Numbered from the stretch's first letter, positions 1-8,642 are shown. The stretch: 32,618 nucleotides of DNA from Clostridia bacterium (GCA_017380615.1 JAFODQ010000014.1:1-32618); one strand, 5' to 3'. Numbers and translations are program-made. The notes: generated from the letters alone by a model not told the origin.

Positions 1-78
1 GACTTTTACAACAATGAAAGAATTCAACTTAAAACAAAACTGACTCCGCTTGAAAAACGAAATCAGTTTGTTGCTTAA
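1..78 (+). CDS. IS3-family transposase, C-terminal fragment (partial)
   Basis: Frame 1 is open from the first base to TAA at 76-78 and gives 25 residues containing YNNERIQ and LTPLEKR. The pattern YN..R.Q..L...TP.E.R is the typical extreme C-terminus of the IS3/IS150 DDE integrase (OrfB), which catalyses strand transfer. The rest of the protein, including the DDE residues, is upstream of the window. Whether the full gene is intact cannot be seen. Confidence 0.75.
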   Translation, partial: DFYNNERIQLKTKLTPLEKRNQFVA

Positions 79-140
79 ATTTTAATTTTATCTACCATTA
101 TGGTCGTTTTTGTACTGTCCGCACAATTTGGGGCAGTTCA
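1..140 (+). mobile_element. Right end of an IS3-family insertion sequence (truncated by window edge)
   Basis: The window opens inside a transposase reading frame that stops at 78. About 60 bp later comes a terminus ending ...GGGGCAGTTCA at 140. Read on the minus strand this end begins TGAACTGCCCC and continues with GGACAGTACAAAAACG, which resembles the TG-starting terminal inverted repeats of the IS3 family. The left end lies outside the window, so completeness, the exact boundary and any target duplication cannot be judged. The element sits only about 20 bp past the stop codon of the minus-strand gene at 162-746, so it inserted between genes. Confidence 0.7.
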
Positions 141-161
141 TTTAACAGTCGGTCAAAAAAT

Positions 162-746
162 TTAATCTTCTAGATACCAAGGCTCATTGCCCATTGAGTC
201 TGTTACTTTACCTGTGCCCTTTTCAACAAAAATGTCACCAATCAATTTATTGGGAGAGCCGTTTGCATTGAGTCGGAGTGTATATCTGAAGCCGTTTGCT
301 GTTTCAGAAGATTCACTCGCTCTGATAAAGAGAGCACCCTCAGGGAAGCCCATGTAATCAGTGTAATGATCAATTATGATATCAACAGAATCCTTTGCTT
401 CGTGATTTATGGGAAGAGTTATCATCTCGGTTGTTGTTTCTGCCGCTGAGGAAGCTTCCTCGGAAGTTTTTTCAGATGTTTCTTCTGTTTGTGATGATTC
501 CGAAGCATCATCCTCATCATCAGATTCATTGTTTGAAAAGTCATCACGATTATCATCACTGTAACCGGCCTGGGTGTCAGTTGATGTAATTTCTCCACCA
601 ACAGGTTTATCATCGCTCAACGCCTTGAATGCAAAAATTGCGATTATAACAATTATGACAACAAGCATAACAAGGAGCGTTCTGTTAGCCTTTTTCTGCT
701 GTGATTTTTTGCTATTGGATGGTCTTTTCTTTTTATTTTGTGCCAT
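162..746 (-). CDS. Hypothetical membrane-anchored protein with acidic Ser/Glu-rich linker
   Basis: 194 residues; I do not recognise the family. The N-terminus is strongly basic (Lys/Ser-rich, residues 1-22). It is followed by one hydrophobic helix (about 23-44, VMLVVIIVIIAIFAF) with no clear cleavage site, which suggests a single N-terminal anchor with the rest outside the cell. Residues about 45-105 form a low-complexity acidic linker (Asp, Glu, Ser, Thr). Residues about 108-194 look like a small folded domain (IIDHYTDYMGF, FRYTLRLNANG, WYLED). The ATG at 746 has a good AAGAAGGTGA RBS six bases upstream, and a promoter is visible at 773-801. The gene is monocistronic and ends next to the IS3 terminus. 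Confidence 0.75.
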   Translation of the reverse strand: MAQNKKKRPSNSKKSQQKKANRTLLVMLVVIIVIIAIFAFKALSDDKPVGGEITSTDTQAGYSDDNRDDFSNNESDDEDDASESSQTEETSEKTSEEASSAAETTTEMITLPINHEAKDSVDIIIDHYTDYMGFPEGALFIRASESSETANGFRYTLRLNANGSPNKLIGDIFVEKGTGKVTDSMGNEPWYLED

Positions 747-772
747 TTTATCACCTTCTTAAGATTGATATA

Positions 773-801
773 ATCATATCACAAATTTTTCGTTTATGCA
801 A
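773..801 (-). promoter_or_regulatory. Sigma-A promoter of the 162-746 gene
   Basis: On the minus strand TTGCAT (801-796), a 17-bp spacer, then TATGAT (778-773). The predicted start of transcription lies about 20 nt upstream of the AAGAAGG RBS. Confidence 0.6.
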
Positions 802-867
802 GAAAACAAGCTGTTAACATTAAATTAAATTTCTTTTAAAAAATTTTAAAAATTTTCAAATTTACTA

Positions 868-896
868 TTGACAATCGAGGAAAGTGATAGTATAAT
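868..896 (+). promoter_or_regulatory. Consensus sigma-A promoter for tRNA-Gln
   Basis: TTGACA (868-873), 17-bp spacer, TATAAT (891-896): a perfect match to the sigma-A consensus, as expected for a stable-RNA gene. Transcription should begin around 903, a few bases before the mature tRNA. Confidence 0.9.
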
Positions 897-908
897 CCTA
901 TATGTTCT

Positions 909-982
909 AGCGGGATAGTGTAACGGTAGCACGACAGACTCTGACTCTGTTTGTTGGGGTTCGAATCCCTATCCCGCTGCCA
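909..982 (+). tRNA. tRNA-Gln (anticodon CTG), CCA encoded
   Basis: 74 nt. The acceptor stem AGCGGGA (909-915) pairs with TCCCGCT (972-978), followed by discriminator G and encoded CCA. The anticodon stem is ACAGA/TCTGT around the loop CTCTGAC, so the anticodon is CTG, which reads CAG codons. The T arm holds GGTTCGAATCC. The gene is a single-tRNA unit with its own promoter upstream and a terminator directly after CCA. Confidence 0.95.
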
Positions 983-1014
983 AAAATCCAAGTCAGCAGA
1001 CTTGGATTTTTTTA
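983..1014 (+). terminator. Intrinsic terminator of tRNA-Gln
   Basis: Perfect 12-bp stem AAAATCCAAGTC / GACTTGGATTTT with an AGCA loop and a following T-run, starting directly after the CCA end. Confidence 0.9.
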
Positions 1015-1078
1015 TTTTATTAAAAAATTTCAAAAGCCTGTCTGATAGCTTACAAACAAAAATCAATCAATATTTCCC

Positions 1079-1107
1079 TTGCGAACAAAACCATTATTGG
1101 TTATAAT
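1079..1107 (+). promoter_or_regulatory. Likely sigma-A promoter of the MATE gene
   Basis: TTGCGA (1079-1084), 17 bp, TATAAT (1102-1107). The -10 is perfect and the -35 matches four of six. Transcription would begin near 1114, leaving a very short leader. Confidence 0.6.
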
Positions 1108-1129
1108 ATTACCCAGCATATAGTCGGAG

Positions 1130-2506
1130 ATGATTTTCACGAACAACAGCGATAAACATTATAAATTTATGACAGAAACACCTGTTTCCAAGCTGGTCAT
1201 AAAGCTTGGTATTCCCACAACAATCAGCATGCTTGTCACAAACATTTACAACATGGCAGATACGTATTTCGTGGGTACACTTGGCACCAGCGCCAGTGGC
1301 GCAGTTGGTGTTGTTTTCGGATTAATGGCAATTATTCAGGCTTTCGGCTTCACTCTTGGTCATGGCGCAGGCAGCATAATATCAAGAAAGCTTGGTGCAC
1401 ACGAAAACGAGGATGCATCCCTTGTGGCATCTGCATCATTTTTTACATCACTCATAACAGGCTCAGCTCTTACTGTGATTGGAATAATATTTATTGAACC
1501 TTTGTTAATATTATTGGGTAGCACACCCACAATACTTCCCTTTGCAAAGGATTATGCTTTCTGGATTCTGTGTGCTTCACCCGTAACAATGGCAAGCTTT
1601 GTTATGAACAATATACTCCGATATGAAGGCAAAGCATCTCTTGCTATGATCGGTCTCACAACAGGTGGTATTCTTAACATTTTCGGTGACTGGTTTTTTA
1701 TCAAAAAGCTTAACATGGGAATTGCCGGTGCCGGCATCGCAACAGCTACCTCACAGGCTATCAGCTTCTTTATACTGTTATTCATGTTTTTCAGCAAAAG
1801 CACACAGTGCAGACTTTCCTTGCGACTTTTCAAGCAGGGCATAAGCCACCTCAAACACATCATCCCCACGGGCTTCCCAAGCCTTATGAGGCAAGGCCTT
1901 TCAAGTATTTCAACCATGTTACTCAATAACCTTGCAGGTGGATACGGAGATGCTGCTGTTTCTGCTATGTCCATTGTTGGAAAAATCTGTTTCTTTATTT
2001 TCGCTGTTGGTCTTGGAATAGGACAAGGCTATCAGCCGGTATGCTCCTTTAATTACGGTGCAGGAAAATATTCCAGAGTAAAAAAGGGCTTCTTCTTTAC
2101 ATTAATTACAGGAGAAATCCTTTTAAGTATTCTTGCAATTGCAGGATTATTCGTAAGCGATCACCTTGTTGGTATATTCAGAGACGACCCCTTGGTTATT
2201 GAAATCGGCTCATTTGCACTTAAGGCACAGCTCATATCTCTATTCTTTCTTCCTCTTTCAATATGCATCAACATGACCTTCCAGAGCATCGGAAAAAACA
2301 AGTCCGCAACCTTTCTTTCTGCATTGAGAAGCGGTCTTGTGTTCATCCCGGTTATCATAACACTTTCAAAGGTTATGAACTTGACGGGTGTTCAGATTTC
2401 ACAGACGGTTGCAGATATAATTACATTTGCAATAACTGTTCCGTTTACTATTGTTTTCTTTAAAAACTTACCAGCCGACACTACCCCTATAATTGACACA
2501 AAATAA
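1130..2506 (+). CDS. MATE-family multidrug/cation antiporter
   Basis: Up to 458 residues, the normal size for a 12-helix MATE exporter, which extrudes drugs or metabolites using Na+ or H+ gradients. Visible family signatures are PVSKLVIKLGIPT near the N-terminus, NMADTYFVG in the first helix pair, GHGAGSIISRKLGA, and in the second half the mirror-image element GIGQGYQPVCSFNYGAG. Substrate cannot be inferred. The start is uncertain. ATG 1130 directly abuts the only good SD (GGAG, 1126-1129), which leaves no spacing. An ACG at 1139 has ideal spacing and would give an N-terminus of normal family length. The next ATG (1169) has no SD. A separate promoter for the downstream acyltransferase begins inside the last codons. 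Confidence 0.93.
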   Translation: MIFTNNSDKHYKFMTETPVSKLVIKLGIPTTISMLVTNIYNMADTYFVGTLGTSASGAVGVVFGLMAIIQAFGFTLGHGAGSIISRKLGAHENEDASLVASASFFTSLITGSALTVIGIIFIEPLLILLGSTPTILPFAKDYAFWILCASPVTMASFVMNNILRYEGKASLAMIGLTTGGILNIFGDWFFIKKLNMGIAGAGIATATSQAISFFILLFMFFSKSTQCRLSLRLFKQGISHLKHIIPTGFPSLMRQGLSSISTMLLNNLAGGYGDAAVSAMSIVGKICFFIFAVGLGIGQGYQPVCSFNYGAGKYSRVKKGFFFTLITGEILLSILAIAGLFVSDHLVGIFRDDPLVIEIGSFALKAQLISLFFLPLSICINMTFQSIGKNKSATFLSALRSGLVFIPVIITLSKVMNLTGVQISQTVADIITFAITVPFTIVFFKNLPADTTPIIDTK

Positions 2507-2521
2507 CTTATTTGTTATAAT
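2493..2521 (+). promoter_or_regulatory. Sigma-A promoter of the acyltransferase gene
   Basis: TTGACA (2493-2498) lies in the last codons of the MATE gene, followed by 17 bp and TATAAT (2516-2521) with an upstream TG at 2513-2514. Both hexamers are perfect, so the acyltransferase can be transcribed independently. Confidence 0.8.
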
Positions 2522-2556
2522 TATGCAATAAAAAAGAGAAAGTGAGGTCGTCGCCA

Positions 2557-3591
2557 ATGAAAAAAAAGAATATTCTTTACCTTGATGTTCTCAGAATCAT
2601 TGCAACTTTTGCTGTTATAGCAATTCATGTTGTTACGCTTTATTGGAACGACTACGATGTCAGCACTTATGAATGGGGTGCATTCAATGTTTTTGACAGC
2701 ATATCGCGTTGGGCTGTCCCAATTTTCTGTATGATAAGCGGTTATCTTTTCCTCAACAACGAAAAGAAAATAAGCATAAGCAGTTTATTTACTAAAAACA
2801 TTGCCAGAATGGTAATTACACTTCTCGTCTGGTCTGTATTTTATGCATTTTACAACTACGACCCCGAGGTGCTTGGCACAACAGAATTCATTAAAAAAAT
2901 CTTTTCAGGTAGCTATCACACATGGTATATTCTTTTAGCTGCCGGCTTTTATGCATGCGTGCCTATATTCAGAAGAATAACATCATCAAAATCTGCAACA
3001 CAATACTTCATCGCACTTTGTATTGCAATCACATTTATTCTTCCGAATCTTTCTCAATCACCTGATTTAGAGTGGATTCAAAGAAACCTCAGCAGAGCAT
3101 TTCTTAATCTGACATTAGGTTACACACCATATTTCTTTATTGGTTATTATCTTGCAAAGTACGACATACCAAAGCTTCTCAAAGCTTTGATTTATATTGT
3201 GGGCCCTATTTCTTTCTTTGTTATAATCTTTGGCACACTTTCATATTCACAGGCAGCCGGTGAATTCGATGACAGATTCTATGTTTACAACTCAATTTGC
3301 GTGTTATTCCAGAGTTGCTTCGTTTTTCTTTTTGCTAAGGATTTCTGCAAAGGCATTGATTTATCACCAAAAGCACAAAAGGTATTTTCAACAATCTCCA
3401 AGCACACCTTTGGTGTTTATCTTATTCATGTATTCGTAATAGCAGAATTAGACAGACTCTTCTTAATAAACGCAGTTACCGTTAACCCATATATTGCAAT
3501 CCCCGCTGTTATGATAATCACCTATGCTATTTCGGAAATTGTTTCGGCAATACTCAATTTCATTCCGATTGTTAAAAAATATATCGTTTAA
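2557..3591 (+). CDS. Membrane acyltransferase family 3 protein
   Basis: 344 residues, an integral membrane O-acyltransferase of the Acyl_transf_3 family (the group containing OafA/WecH/NolL-like enzymes), which transfers acyl groups to surface glycans or related acceptors. The first helix has the family signature LDVLRIIATFAVIAIHVV with Arg13 and His24. About ten hydrophobic segments follow, including SRWAVPIFCMISGYLF and a late FGVYLIHVF. The start is ATG 2557, with SD AGTGAGG nine bases upstream. A GTG at 2542 lies inside that SD and is rejected. The gene has its own promoter and shares a bidirectional terminator with rpoD, with which it converges. The acceptor substrate cannot be read from sequence. 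Confidence 0.9.
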   Translation: MKKKNILYLDVLRIIATFAVIAIHVVTLYWNDYDVSTYEWGAFNVFDSISRWAVPIFCMISGYLFLNNEKKISISSLFTKNIARMVITLLVWSVFYAFYNYDPEVLGTTEFIKKIFSGSYHTWYILLAAGFYACVPIFRRITSSKSATQYFIALCIAITFILPNLSQSPDLEWIQRNLSRAFLNLTLGYTPYFFIGYYLAKYDIPKLLKALIYIVGPISFFVIIFGTLSYSQAAGEFDDRFYVYNSICVLFQSCFVFLFAKDFCKGIDLSPKAQKVFSTISKHTFGVYLIHVFVIAELDRLFLINAVTVNPYIAIPAVMIITYAISEIVSAILNFIPIVKKYIV

Positions 3592-3602
3592 CAAAAGAAA
3601 AC

Positions 3603-3638
3603 AAAATCCCGACTCAGAATGAGTCGGGATTTTTTATT
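3603..3638. terminator. Bidirectional terminator between acyltransferase and rpoD
   Basis: Perfect 13-bp stem AAAATCCCGACTC / GAGTCGGGATTTT around AGAAT. T-rich sequence follows on the plus strand, and an A-rich left flank gives T-rich sequence on the minus strand. Confidence 0.9.
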
Positions 3639-3642
3639 GAAA

Positions 3643-4743
3643 TCAATCAAGGAAATCACGGAGCTTCTTGGAGCGTGATGGATGACGAAGCTTGCGAAGT
3701 GCTTTTGCTTCAATCTGACGAATTCTTTCACGGGTAACATTGAATTCCTTACCAACCTCTTCAAGAGTTTTTGGGTTTCCGTCTTCAAGACCGTAACGAA
3801 GGCTCAAAACTCTTGCTTCACGAGGAGTGAGAGTTTTTAGAACCTCTGCGAGCTGCTCTCTCATGAGTGCCATTGAAGCAGCATCAACAGGTGCCTGTGC
3901 CTCATCATCAGGGATAAAGTCACCAAGATGGCTGTCTTCCTCTTCACCGATTGGTGTTTCAAGAGAAACAGGCTCCTGGGCAACTCTGAGGATTTCACGA
4001 ACCTTATCAACAGGCATATCAAGCTTTTCAGCTATTTCTTCAGCCGTGGGATCTCTTCCGTTTTCGTGAAGAAGCTGGCTATTTGTCTTCTTAACCTTAT
4101 TGATTGTTTCAACCATATGAACAGGAATACGAATTGTTCTTGCCTGATCTGCAATAGCACGGGTAATTGCCTGACGAATCCACCATGTAGCATAAGTTGA
4201 GAACTTGAAGCCCTTTGTGTAATCGAACTTATCAACAGCCTTGATAAGACCAAGGTTACCCTCCTGAATAAGGTCAAGGAACTGCATACCTCTGCCCACA
4301 TATCTCTTCGCAATGCTGACAACAAGACGGAGGTTTGCTTCTGACAAACGGCGCTTTGCCTCAGGATCATCTTCAGAAATTCTTATAGCAAGCTCAATTT
4401 CCTCTTCAGAGGTGAGAAGTGGAACTCTACCAATTTCCTTAAGATAAACTTTAACAGGGTCATCGATAGCAATTGCCTTTGCGTCGGTTGTGCCATCATC
4501 ATCTCCTGTTGATTTTGTTGACTCAATGTCAAATGAAAGCGCATCAAGCATTTCATCACTGACTTCGTCAATAATTTCAATGTTGTTGCTTTCAATAAGC
4601 TCATAGAGCTTTTCAATATCGTCAACATCAAAGCCTTCAATTTCAAGAATGATGTTGTCGATTTCATGTGTTGCAAGCTTACCACTTATCTTACCCTTTT
4701 CGATAAGAGCCTTGATTTGCGGTTTCTTCTCCCAACCTTCCAT
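3643..4743 (-). CDS. rpoD: RNA polymerase primary sigma factor RpoD (SigA)
   Basis: 366 residues, the usual length for the compact clostridial/bacillar housekeeping sigma factor. In order: a short acidic region 1.1 (about 1-95), region 1.2 ([16 protein letters not shown]), region 2 with the 2.3/2.4 -10 recognition and melting segment ([18 protein letters not shown]-like, here [20 protein letters not shown]), region 3, and region 4 with the -35-binding helix-turn-helix ([20 protein letters not shown]). The C-terminus is the canonical KLRDFLD type. Start ATG 4743 has an AAAGGTG SD; the in-frame ATG at 4764 lies upstream of that SD. It is the last gene of the dgt-dnaG-rpoD cluster, 33 bp after dnaG. 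Confidence 0.98.
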   Translation of the reverse strand: MEGWEKKPQIKALIEKGKISGKLATHEIDNIILEIEGFDVDDIEKLYELIESNNIEIIDEVSDEMLDALSFDIESTKSTGDDDGTTDAKAIAIDDPVKVYLKEIGRVPLLTSEEEIELAIRISEDDPEAKRRLSEANLRLVVSIAKRYVGRGMQFLDLIQEGNLGLIKAVDKFDYTKGFKFSTYATWWIRQAITRAIADQARTIRIPVHMVETINKVKKTNSQLLHENGRDPTAEEIAEKLDMPVDKVREILRVAQEPVSLETPIGEEEDSHLGDFIPDDEAQAPVDAASMALMREQLAEVLKTLTPREARVLSLRYGLEDGNPKTLEEVGKEFNVTRERIRQIEAKALRKLRHPSRSKKLRDFLD

Positions 4744-4776
4744 TATAATCGCACCTTTCCACAAATGTATTTAAAT

Positions 4777-6552
4777 TTAATTCTGACCATCTTTATTATT
4801 CAATGAACTGAAGAGAGCCAGGAAGCTATCATCACTCATATCTGAGGGTGACTGCCTATCTCTGTTTTTCTTTTCAGTTTCAAGAACACATAAACAATCT
4901 TCACATTCCTGCATCGTGTTAGAAATCATTGAAGCATTTGCAAGAAGCTTTGCAACTGCACTCATCTCCTCCTGAGTAAGAAACTGTGAGATATGCGATA
5001 AATCAACGCTTTCGCCATTTTCAAGACGAGAAGCGATAACCAAAAACAAACGGTTGTTTACTGCTGTAAAGAACAAGCCGGCACACAATCTCTCCTTGAG
5101 CTTGCTGTAAAAGCCCGGATTGTTGAGCAAGGTTAAAATAACAGTATCCTCTGCTTTGGTGACCTTTATATTCTTGAGGCGTTGAGGATCGATTGCCTTT
5201 TCAATGCTCTGAGCTGACTTTTGAGCCTCACTCAATCTTGCTTTAGCTTTTGCATTCTGATCTCTTTTGACAGCCTGAGCAATATGCTGCATTATAGCAT
5301 CCTTGCTCACCTGAAGCTCATCTGCAAGCTTCATTGCATAGATATCTCTCTCCAGGGAATCGCACTTAGAAAGAAGCCTTGAGGCTTCACGAAGGAAATT
5401 AACCTTACCATCTGCAGTTTCGATAATATACTTGTCCCGGAGAAGAGAAAGCCTGTACTCAATATCATTATCAGCTTCACCGAGGAGCTTTGCAAACATC
5501 TCTTTGCCGTGGTCACGGATTATTTCATCCGGATCTTTACCACCTCGCAGACGAATAACCTTTGTGCGCACACCTGTTTTTGAAAACAGTAAAAGAGCTG
5601 CTCTTACAGCCTTCTGACCTGCTTCATCAGAGTCATAACACAGAGATACCTCATCAGCATAGCGGGATATAAGACTCACCTGCTCCGGTGTAAGGGCTGT
5701 GCCGAGACCCGCAACAGCATTCTCGAAGCCTGCAGCATGAAGAGCAATAACATCCATATAACCTTCACAAAGAATAATTTTTCTGTCATTGCCGTTTTTT
5801 GCAAAGTTCATCGCAAAAAGCTCATTACTCTTTTTATAAACAAGTGTATCCGATGTGTTGATATATTTTGGCTTTGAGTTATCAAGAACTCGTCCACCGA
5901 AAGCAACAACATTGCCGCGAACATCTATGACAGGAAACATCACCTTTGCTCTAAAAGCATCGTAATAATATTTCTTGCCGTTCTTTTCACTCATTCTCAA
6001 CAGATTTGCAGCAACAAGCTCGTTTCTTTTAAAGCCCTTGGCTGTAAGGTGATTTTCAAGAGCATGCCAATCATCAGGTGCAGCACCCAGACCGAAATGC
6101 TTAATCATTTTGAGTGACATGCCTCTGCCTTCAAGATATCTGAGCTGAGCCTGTCCTTGTGATGTAAATAAGGTTTCGTGATAAAACCTTGCAGCCTCTC
6201 GATTGGCTTCATATATCCGACGACGCATATTTGCTGTGCTATCGTCATAATCAGCATCGGGCATTTTGATACCTGACCTGTCTGCAAGAAGCTTAACAGC
6301 CTCAATATAGTCAAGGTTTTCAATGTTTCTTATAAAACCGATTACATCGCCACCTGCACCACAACCGAAGCAATAATACGACGCAGTTTCGGGATAGACG
6401 GTGAAGGATGGTGTTTTTTCATTATGAAAAGGACACAAGCCAACAAGGTTGCGACCCCGACGGCGAAGCTCGATATAACTTGAAATAACAGATTCAATGT
6501 CATTGCTGTCACGCAAACGATCAATAAAATCATCAGTAAAACGCATTGCCAA
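4777..6552 (-). CDS. dnaG: DNA primase DnaG
   Basis: 591 residues. Synthesises RNA primers at the replication fork together with the DnaB helicase. The N-terminal CHC2 zinc finger uses Cys40, His43, Cys61 and Cys64 (CPFHNEKTPSF ... YYCFGCGAGGD). The catalytic core and Toprim domain follow (ILCEGYMDVIALHAAG with the acidic Glu, then CYDSDEAGQKA with the DxD pair). The region after about residue 420 is the helicase-binding domain. The start chosen is TTG 6552, nine bases after AAGGAG; the alternative is ATG 6546, and upstream in-frame ATGs overlap the SD. It lies between dgt and rpoD, as in the macromolecular-synthesis operon of many Firmicutes. Confidence 0.97.
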   Translation of the reverse strand: MAMRFTDDFIDRLRDSNDIESVISSYIELRRRGRNLVGLCPFHNEKTPSFTVYPETASYYCFGCGAGGDVIGFIRNIENLDYIEAVKLLADRSGIKMPDADYDDSTANMRRRIYEANREAARFYHETLFTSQGQAQLRYLEGRGMSLKMIKHFGLGAAPDDWHALENHLTAKGFKRNELVAANLLRMSEKNGKKYYYDAFRAKVMFPVIDVRGNVVAFGGRVLDNSKPKYINTSDTLVYKKSNELFAMNFAKNGNDRKIILCEGYMDVIALHAAGFENAVAGLGTALTPEQVSLISRYADEVSLCYDSDEAGQKAVRAALLLFSKTGVRTKVIRLRGGKDPDEIIRDHGKEMFAKLLGEADNDIEYRLSLLRDKYIIETADGKVNFLREASRLLSKCDSLERDIYAMKLADELQVSKDAIMQHIAQAVKRDQNAKAKARLSEAQKSAQSIEKAIDPQRLKNIKVTKAEDTVILTLLNNPGFYSKLKERLCAGLFFTAVNNRLFLVIASRLENGESVDLSHISQFLTQEEMSAVAKLLANASMISNTMQECEDCLCVLETEKKNRDRQSPSDMSDDSFLALFSSLNNKDGQN

Positions 6553-6614
6553 GTTAATCATCTCCTTTTCATAATATTGTAACACCTACAATGTACCTTT
6601 TGTGGTATTGACAA

Positions 6615-7616
6615 TCAGTCTATCCATGTTTTCGGGACAAATAAATCGTTGAATATTTTTAAAGAATAAGTATCTGTCATACCTGAAATGTAATCACAAG
6701 CGGCTCTTTCGGCACCTTCCCTCTTTGCTACTTCATAGTAAAAATCAGGCATACTACTAGGATTACGGGAAAAATATCTATAAAGCTCCTTGATCATGCT
6801 CTCAGCCTTCCCCTCTTCGCTTTTACAAACGGGGTTTGTGTACACATACTTGAACATAAAGGAATGGAGCTTTTCGTAAGCTTCAAAAACCTCATCTGAC
6901 ATTTTGATTTCATCAGTTGTGTTTTCAATGGTTGATTTAATAAGAGTGTTTATTCTGTCTGTTTTTGAAAAACCTAATACAAGACGGATATCAAGAGGAA
7001 TGTCATCCTCGCTCATGACACCACCACGGCAAGCATCATCAATATCGTGGTTAATATAGGCGATTTTATCGCTGATTTTGACAATTCTGCCTTCGAGGGT
7101 ATCCGCCTCCTTACCACGGGTATGACAAAGGATACCGTCACGGACCTCGTGAGTGAGGTTCAGACCTGCACCATTACGCTCAAGCTTATCCACAACACGA
7201 AGACTCTGTTCAAAATGAGTAAAGCCTTTTTCAAAAACAGTGTTCAAGGCTCTTTCACCGGCGTGACCGAAGGGAGTATGACCCAAATCGTGACCGAGGG
7301 CAATTGCCTCTGTCAAATCCTCATTAAGATTTAAAGAACGAGCAATAGTTCTTGCAATCTGTGACACCTCGAGGGTGTGAGTGAGACGAGTGCGATAGTG
7401 AACATTATCAGGTGCCAGAAAGACCTGGGTTTTGTCCTTAAGGCGTCTGAAAGCAGAGCAATGAAGAATTCTGTCTCTGTCTCGCTGATAAGCTGTACGA
7501 AGAGGACACTCCTCTTCATTAACCAGTCTGCCCTTTGTGTTTTCGCAAAGAGCTGCATATTCAGAAAAGGTTTCTCGTTCTCTTTTGAGAGTTCTTAATC
7601 TGATGCTGTCGTCCAC
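6615..7616 (-). CDS. dgt: Deoxyguanosinetriphosphate triphosphohydrolase-like HD protein
   Basis: 333 residues of the HD-superfamily dNTPase group (short Dgt type 2/3), which hydrolyses dGTP or other dNTPs to the nucleoside plus triphosphate. The metal-binding residues are visible: His80 (RTRLTHTLEV), His109-Asp110 (IALGHDLGHTPFGHAGE) and a later Asp in KISDKIAYINHDIDD. RRLKDKTQVF near residue 57 is a family signature. Start GTG 7616 follows AGGAGGGG. The gene heads the cluster with dnaG and rpoD, which is common in clostridia and links dNTP control with replication. Actual dNTP preference is not readable. Confidence 0.93.
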   Translation of the reverse strand: MDDSIRLRTLKRERETFSEYAALCENTKGRLVNEEECPLRTAYQRDRDRILHCSAFRRLKDKTQVFLAPDNVHYRTRLTHTLEVSQIARTIARSLNLNEDLTEAIALGHDLGHTPFGHAGERALNTVFEKGFTHFEQSLRVVDKLERNGAGLNLTHEVRDGILCHTRGKEADTLEGRIVKISDKIAYINHDIDDACRGGVMSEDDIPLDIRLVLGFSKTDRINTLIKSTIENTTDEIKMSDEVFEAYEKLHSFMFKYVYTNPVCKSEEGKAESMIKELYRYFSRNPSSMPDFYYEVAKREGAERAACDYISGMTDTYSLKIFNDLFVPKTWID

Positions 7617-7630
7617 TATAATCCCCTCCT

Positions 7631-7659
7631 ATTATATAAATACTCCAATTTTAGAAAAA
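7631..7659 (-). promoter_or_regulatory. Possible promoter of the dgt-dnaG-rpoD cluster
   Basis: Minus strand: perfect TATAAT at 7636-7631, 17 bp from a poor -35 (TTTTTC, 7659-7654). It lies between yigZ and dgt. The weak -35 keeps confidence low; readthrough from yigZ is also possible. Confidence 0.4.
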
Positions 7660-7683
7660 ACCCTTTATTTTTCTACAAAAATT

Positions 7684-8304
7684 TTATTTTGCTGATATTA
7701 TTTCATCAATTATGGCAAATTCAACCTTACCGTTTGTTATATCTTTAAGCTTTTTATCGAAGGCATTGAGCGTTTCCTTCTCAATTCTGAATGTAATATT
7801 GACACAATCCGTAAACTGTGTGTCGTCCATCACGCCACCAAGCTCTCTGACAAGGCTTTCAATTTTACCATAGAGATTATAATCGCAAGAGATATTAAGC
7901 ACAAGCCACGGAACAAGGGTTATGATTCCCGCAGCATCCACAGCAAGCTTTGCACTGTGGCTATATGCTCTGACGAGACCACCACCGCCAAGAAGAATGC
8001 CTCCGAAATATCGTGTAACGACAACAACGCAGTCGGTTATTCCCTCCTGCGTGATAACATTTAATACCGGCATTCCTGCTGTGCCCTGTGGCTCTCCATC
8101 GTCCGAGAATCTTTTAATTGACCCTTCACGAAGAGAATATGCATAAACATTGTGTGTAGCATCCCAGTGCTTTTTGCGAATTTCTTCAATAAAAGCAAGG
8201 GCATCCTGCTCACATTTGATTGGCTTTGCATAACCGATAAATTTTGATTTTTTAACTATGTATTCTTCGGCAGCATACTGCCCCAGAGTGATATACGAAT
8301 CCAA
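7684..8304 (-). CDS. YigZ/IMPACT family protein
   Basis: 206 residues, the normal family length. The N-terminal UPF0029/Impact domain carries KKSKFIGYA, HNVYAYSLR, SDDGEPQGTAGMP and a glycine-rich VVTRYFGGILLGGGGLVRAYS stretch. The C-terminal part (from about 135) corresponds to the DUF1949 ferredoxin-like domain. The bacterial family has no firmly settled biochemical role; the eukaryotic homologue IMPACT regulates GCN2. Start TTG 8304 is well placed after GGAGGTG. The SD sits a short distance downstream of the rpmE terminator, and no clear promoter of its own was seen. Confidence 0.93.
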   Translation of the reverse strand: MDSYITLGQYAAEEYIVKKSKFIGYAKPIKCEQDALAFIEEIRKKHWDATHNVYAYSLREGSIKRFSDDGEPQGTAGMPVLNVITQEGITDCVVVVTRYFGGILLGGGGLVRAYSHSAKLAVDAAGIITLVPWLVLNISCDYNLYGKIESLVRELGGVMDDTQFTDCVNITFRIEKETLNAFDKKLKDITNGKVEFAIIDEIISAK

Positions 8305-8325
8305 CGGGAAGCACCTCCGTATAAC

Positions 8326-8354
8326 GCAAAAAGCCGGTGATAACTCACCGGCTT
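8326..8354 (-). terminator. Intrinsic terminator of rpmE
   Basis: 10-bp perfect stem AAGCCGGTGA / TCACCGGCTT (8331-8340 / 8345-8354) with a TAAC loop (written on the plus strand). On the minus strand it is followed by TTTTTGCG. Located 15 bp after the rpmE stop. Confidence 0.85.
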
Positions 8355-8368
8355 ACTAAGCATACAAC

Positions 8369-8572
8369 TTACTTAGAGAGGTTATATTTCTTATTGAATC
8401 TGTCTACTCGTCCACCTGTGTCAACAAGCTTCTGCTTGCCTGTGAAGAATGGATGACATTTTGAGCAGATATCAACACGCATGCCGTCCTTTGTTGAAGC
8501 TGTTTCGAGCACAGCACCACATGCACATTTAACCTGAGTTGCGCCGTAATTTGGATGAAGTCCTTCTTTCAT
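8369..8572 (-). CDS. rpmE: 50S ribosomal protein L31 (zinc-binding form)
   Basis: 67 residues. Starts MKEGLHPNY, the L31 signature. Cys16 and Cys18 (CAC), with Cys36 and Cys39 (CSKC), form the C+ zinc site, so this is the zinc-containing rather than the zinc-free paralogue. It also carries [20 protein letters not shown]. Start ATG 8572 follows AAAGAGGTG; the in-frame GTG at 8581 is part of that SD. It is a single-gene unit with its own promoter and terminator. Confidence 0.97.
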   Translation of the reverse strand: MKEGLHPNYGATQVKCACGAVLETASTKDGMRVDICSKCHPFFTGKQKLVDTGGRVDRFNKKYNLSK

Positions 8573-8613
8573 TTTGTTCACCTCTTTAAACTTGATAACA
8601 CATTAGCAGAAGA

Positions 8614-8642
8614 ATATTACCACAACGCCACCAAAAAAGCAA
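8614..8642 (-). promoter_or_regulatory. Sigma-A promoter of rpmE
   Basis: Minus strand: TTGCTT (8642-8637), 17-bp spacer, TAATAT (8619-8614). No Zur-type inverted repeat was evident around it. Confidence 0.65.

Noticed and set aside
836-1066. Minus-strand open frame across the tRNA-Gln region
   Set aside because: It is the antisense of the tRNA and its terminator (giving the familiar RDRDSNP-like translation). It has no SD and no protein-like pattern.
2542-2556. GTG start for the acyltransferase
   Set aside because: The GTG is part of the SD AGTGAGG; ATG 2557 has correct spacing and the usual family N-terminus.
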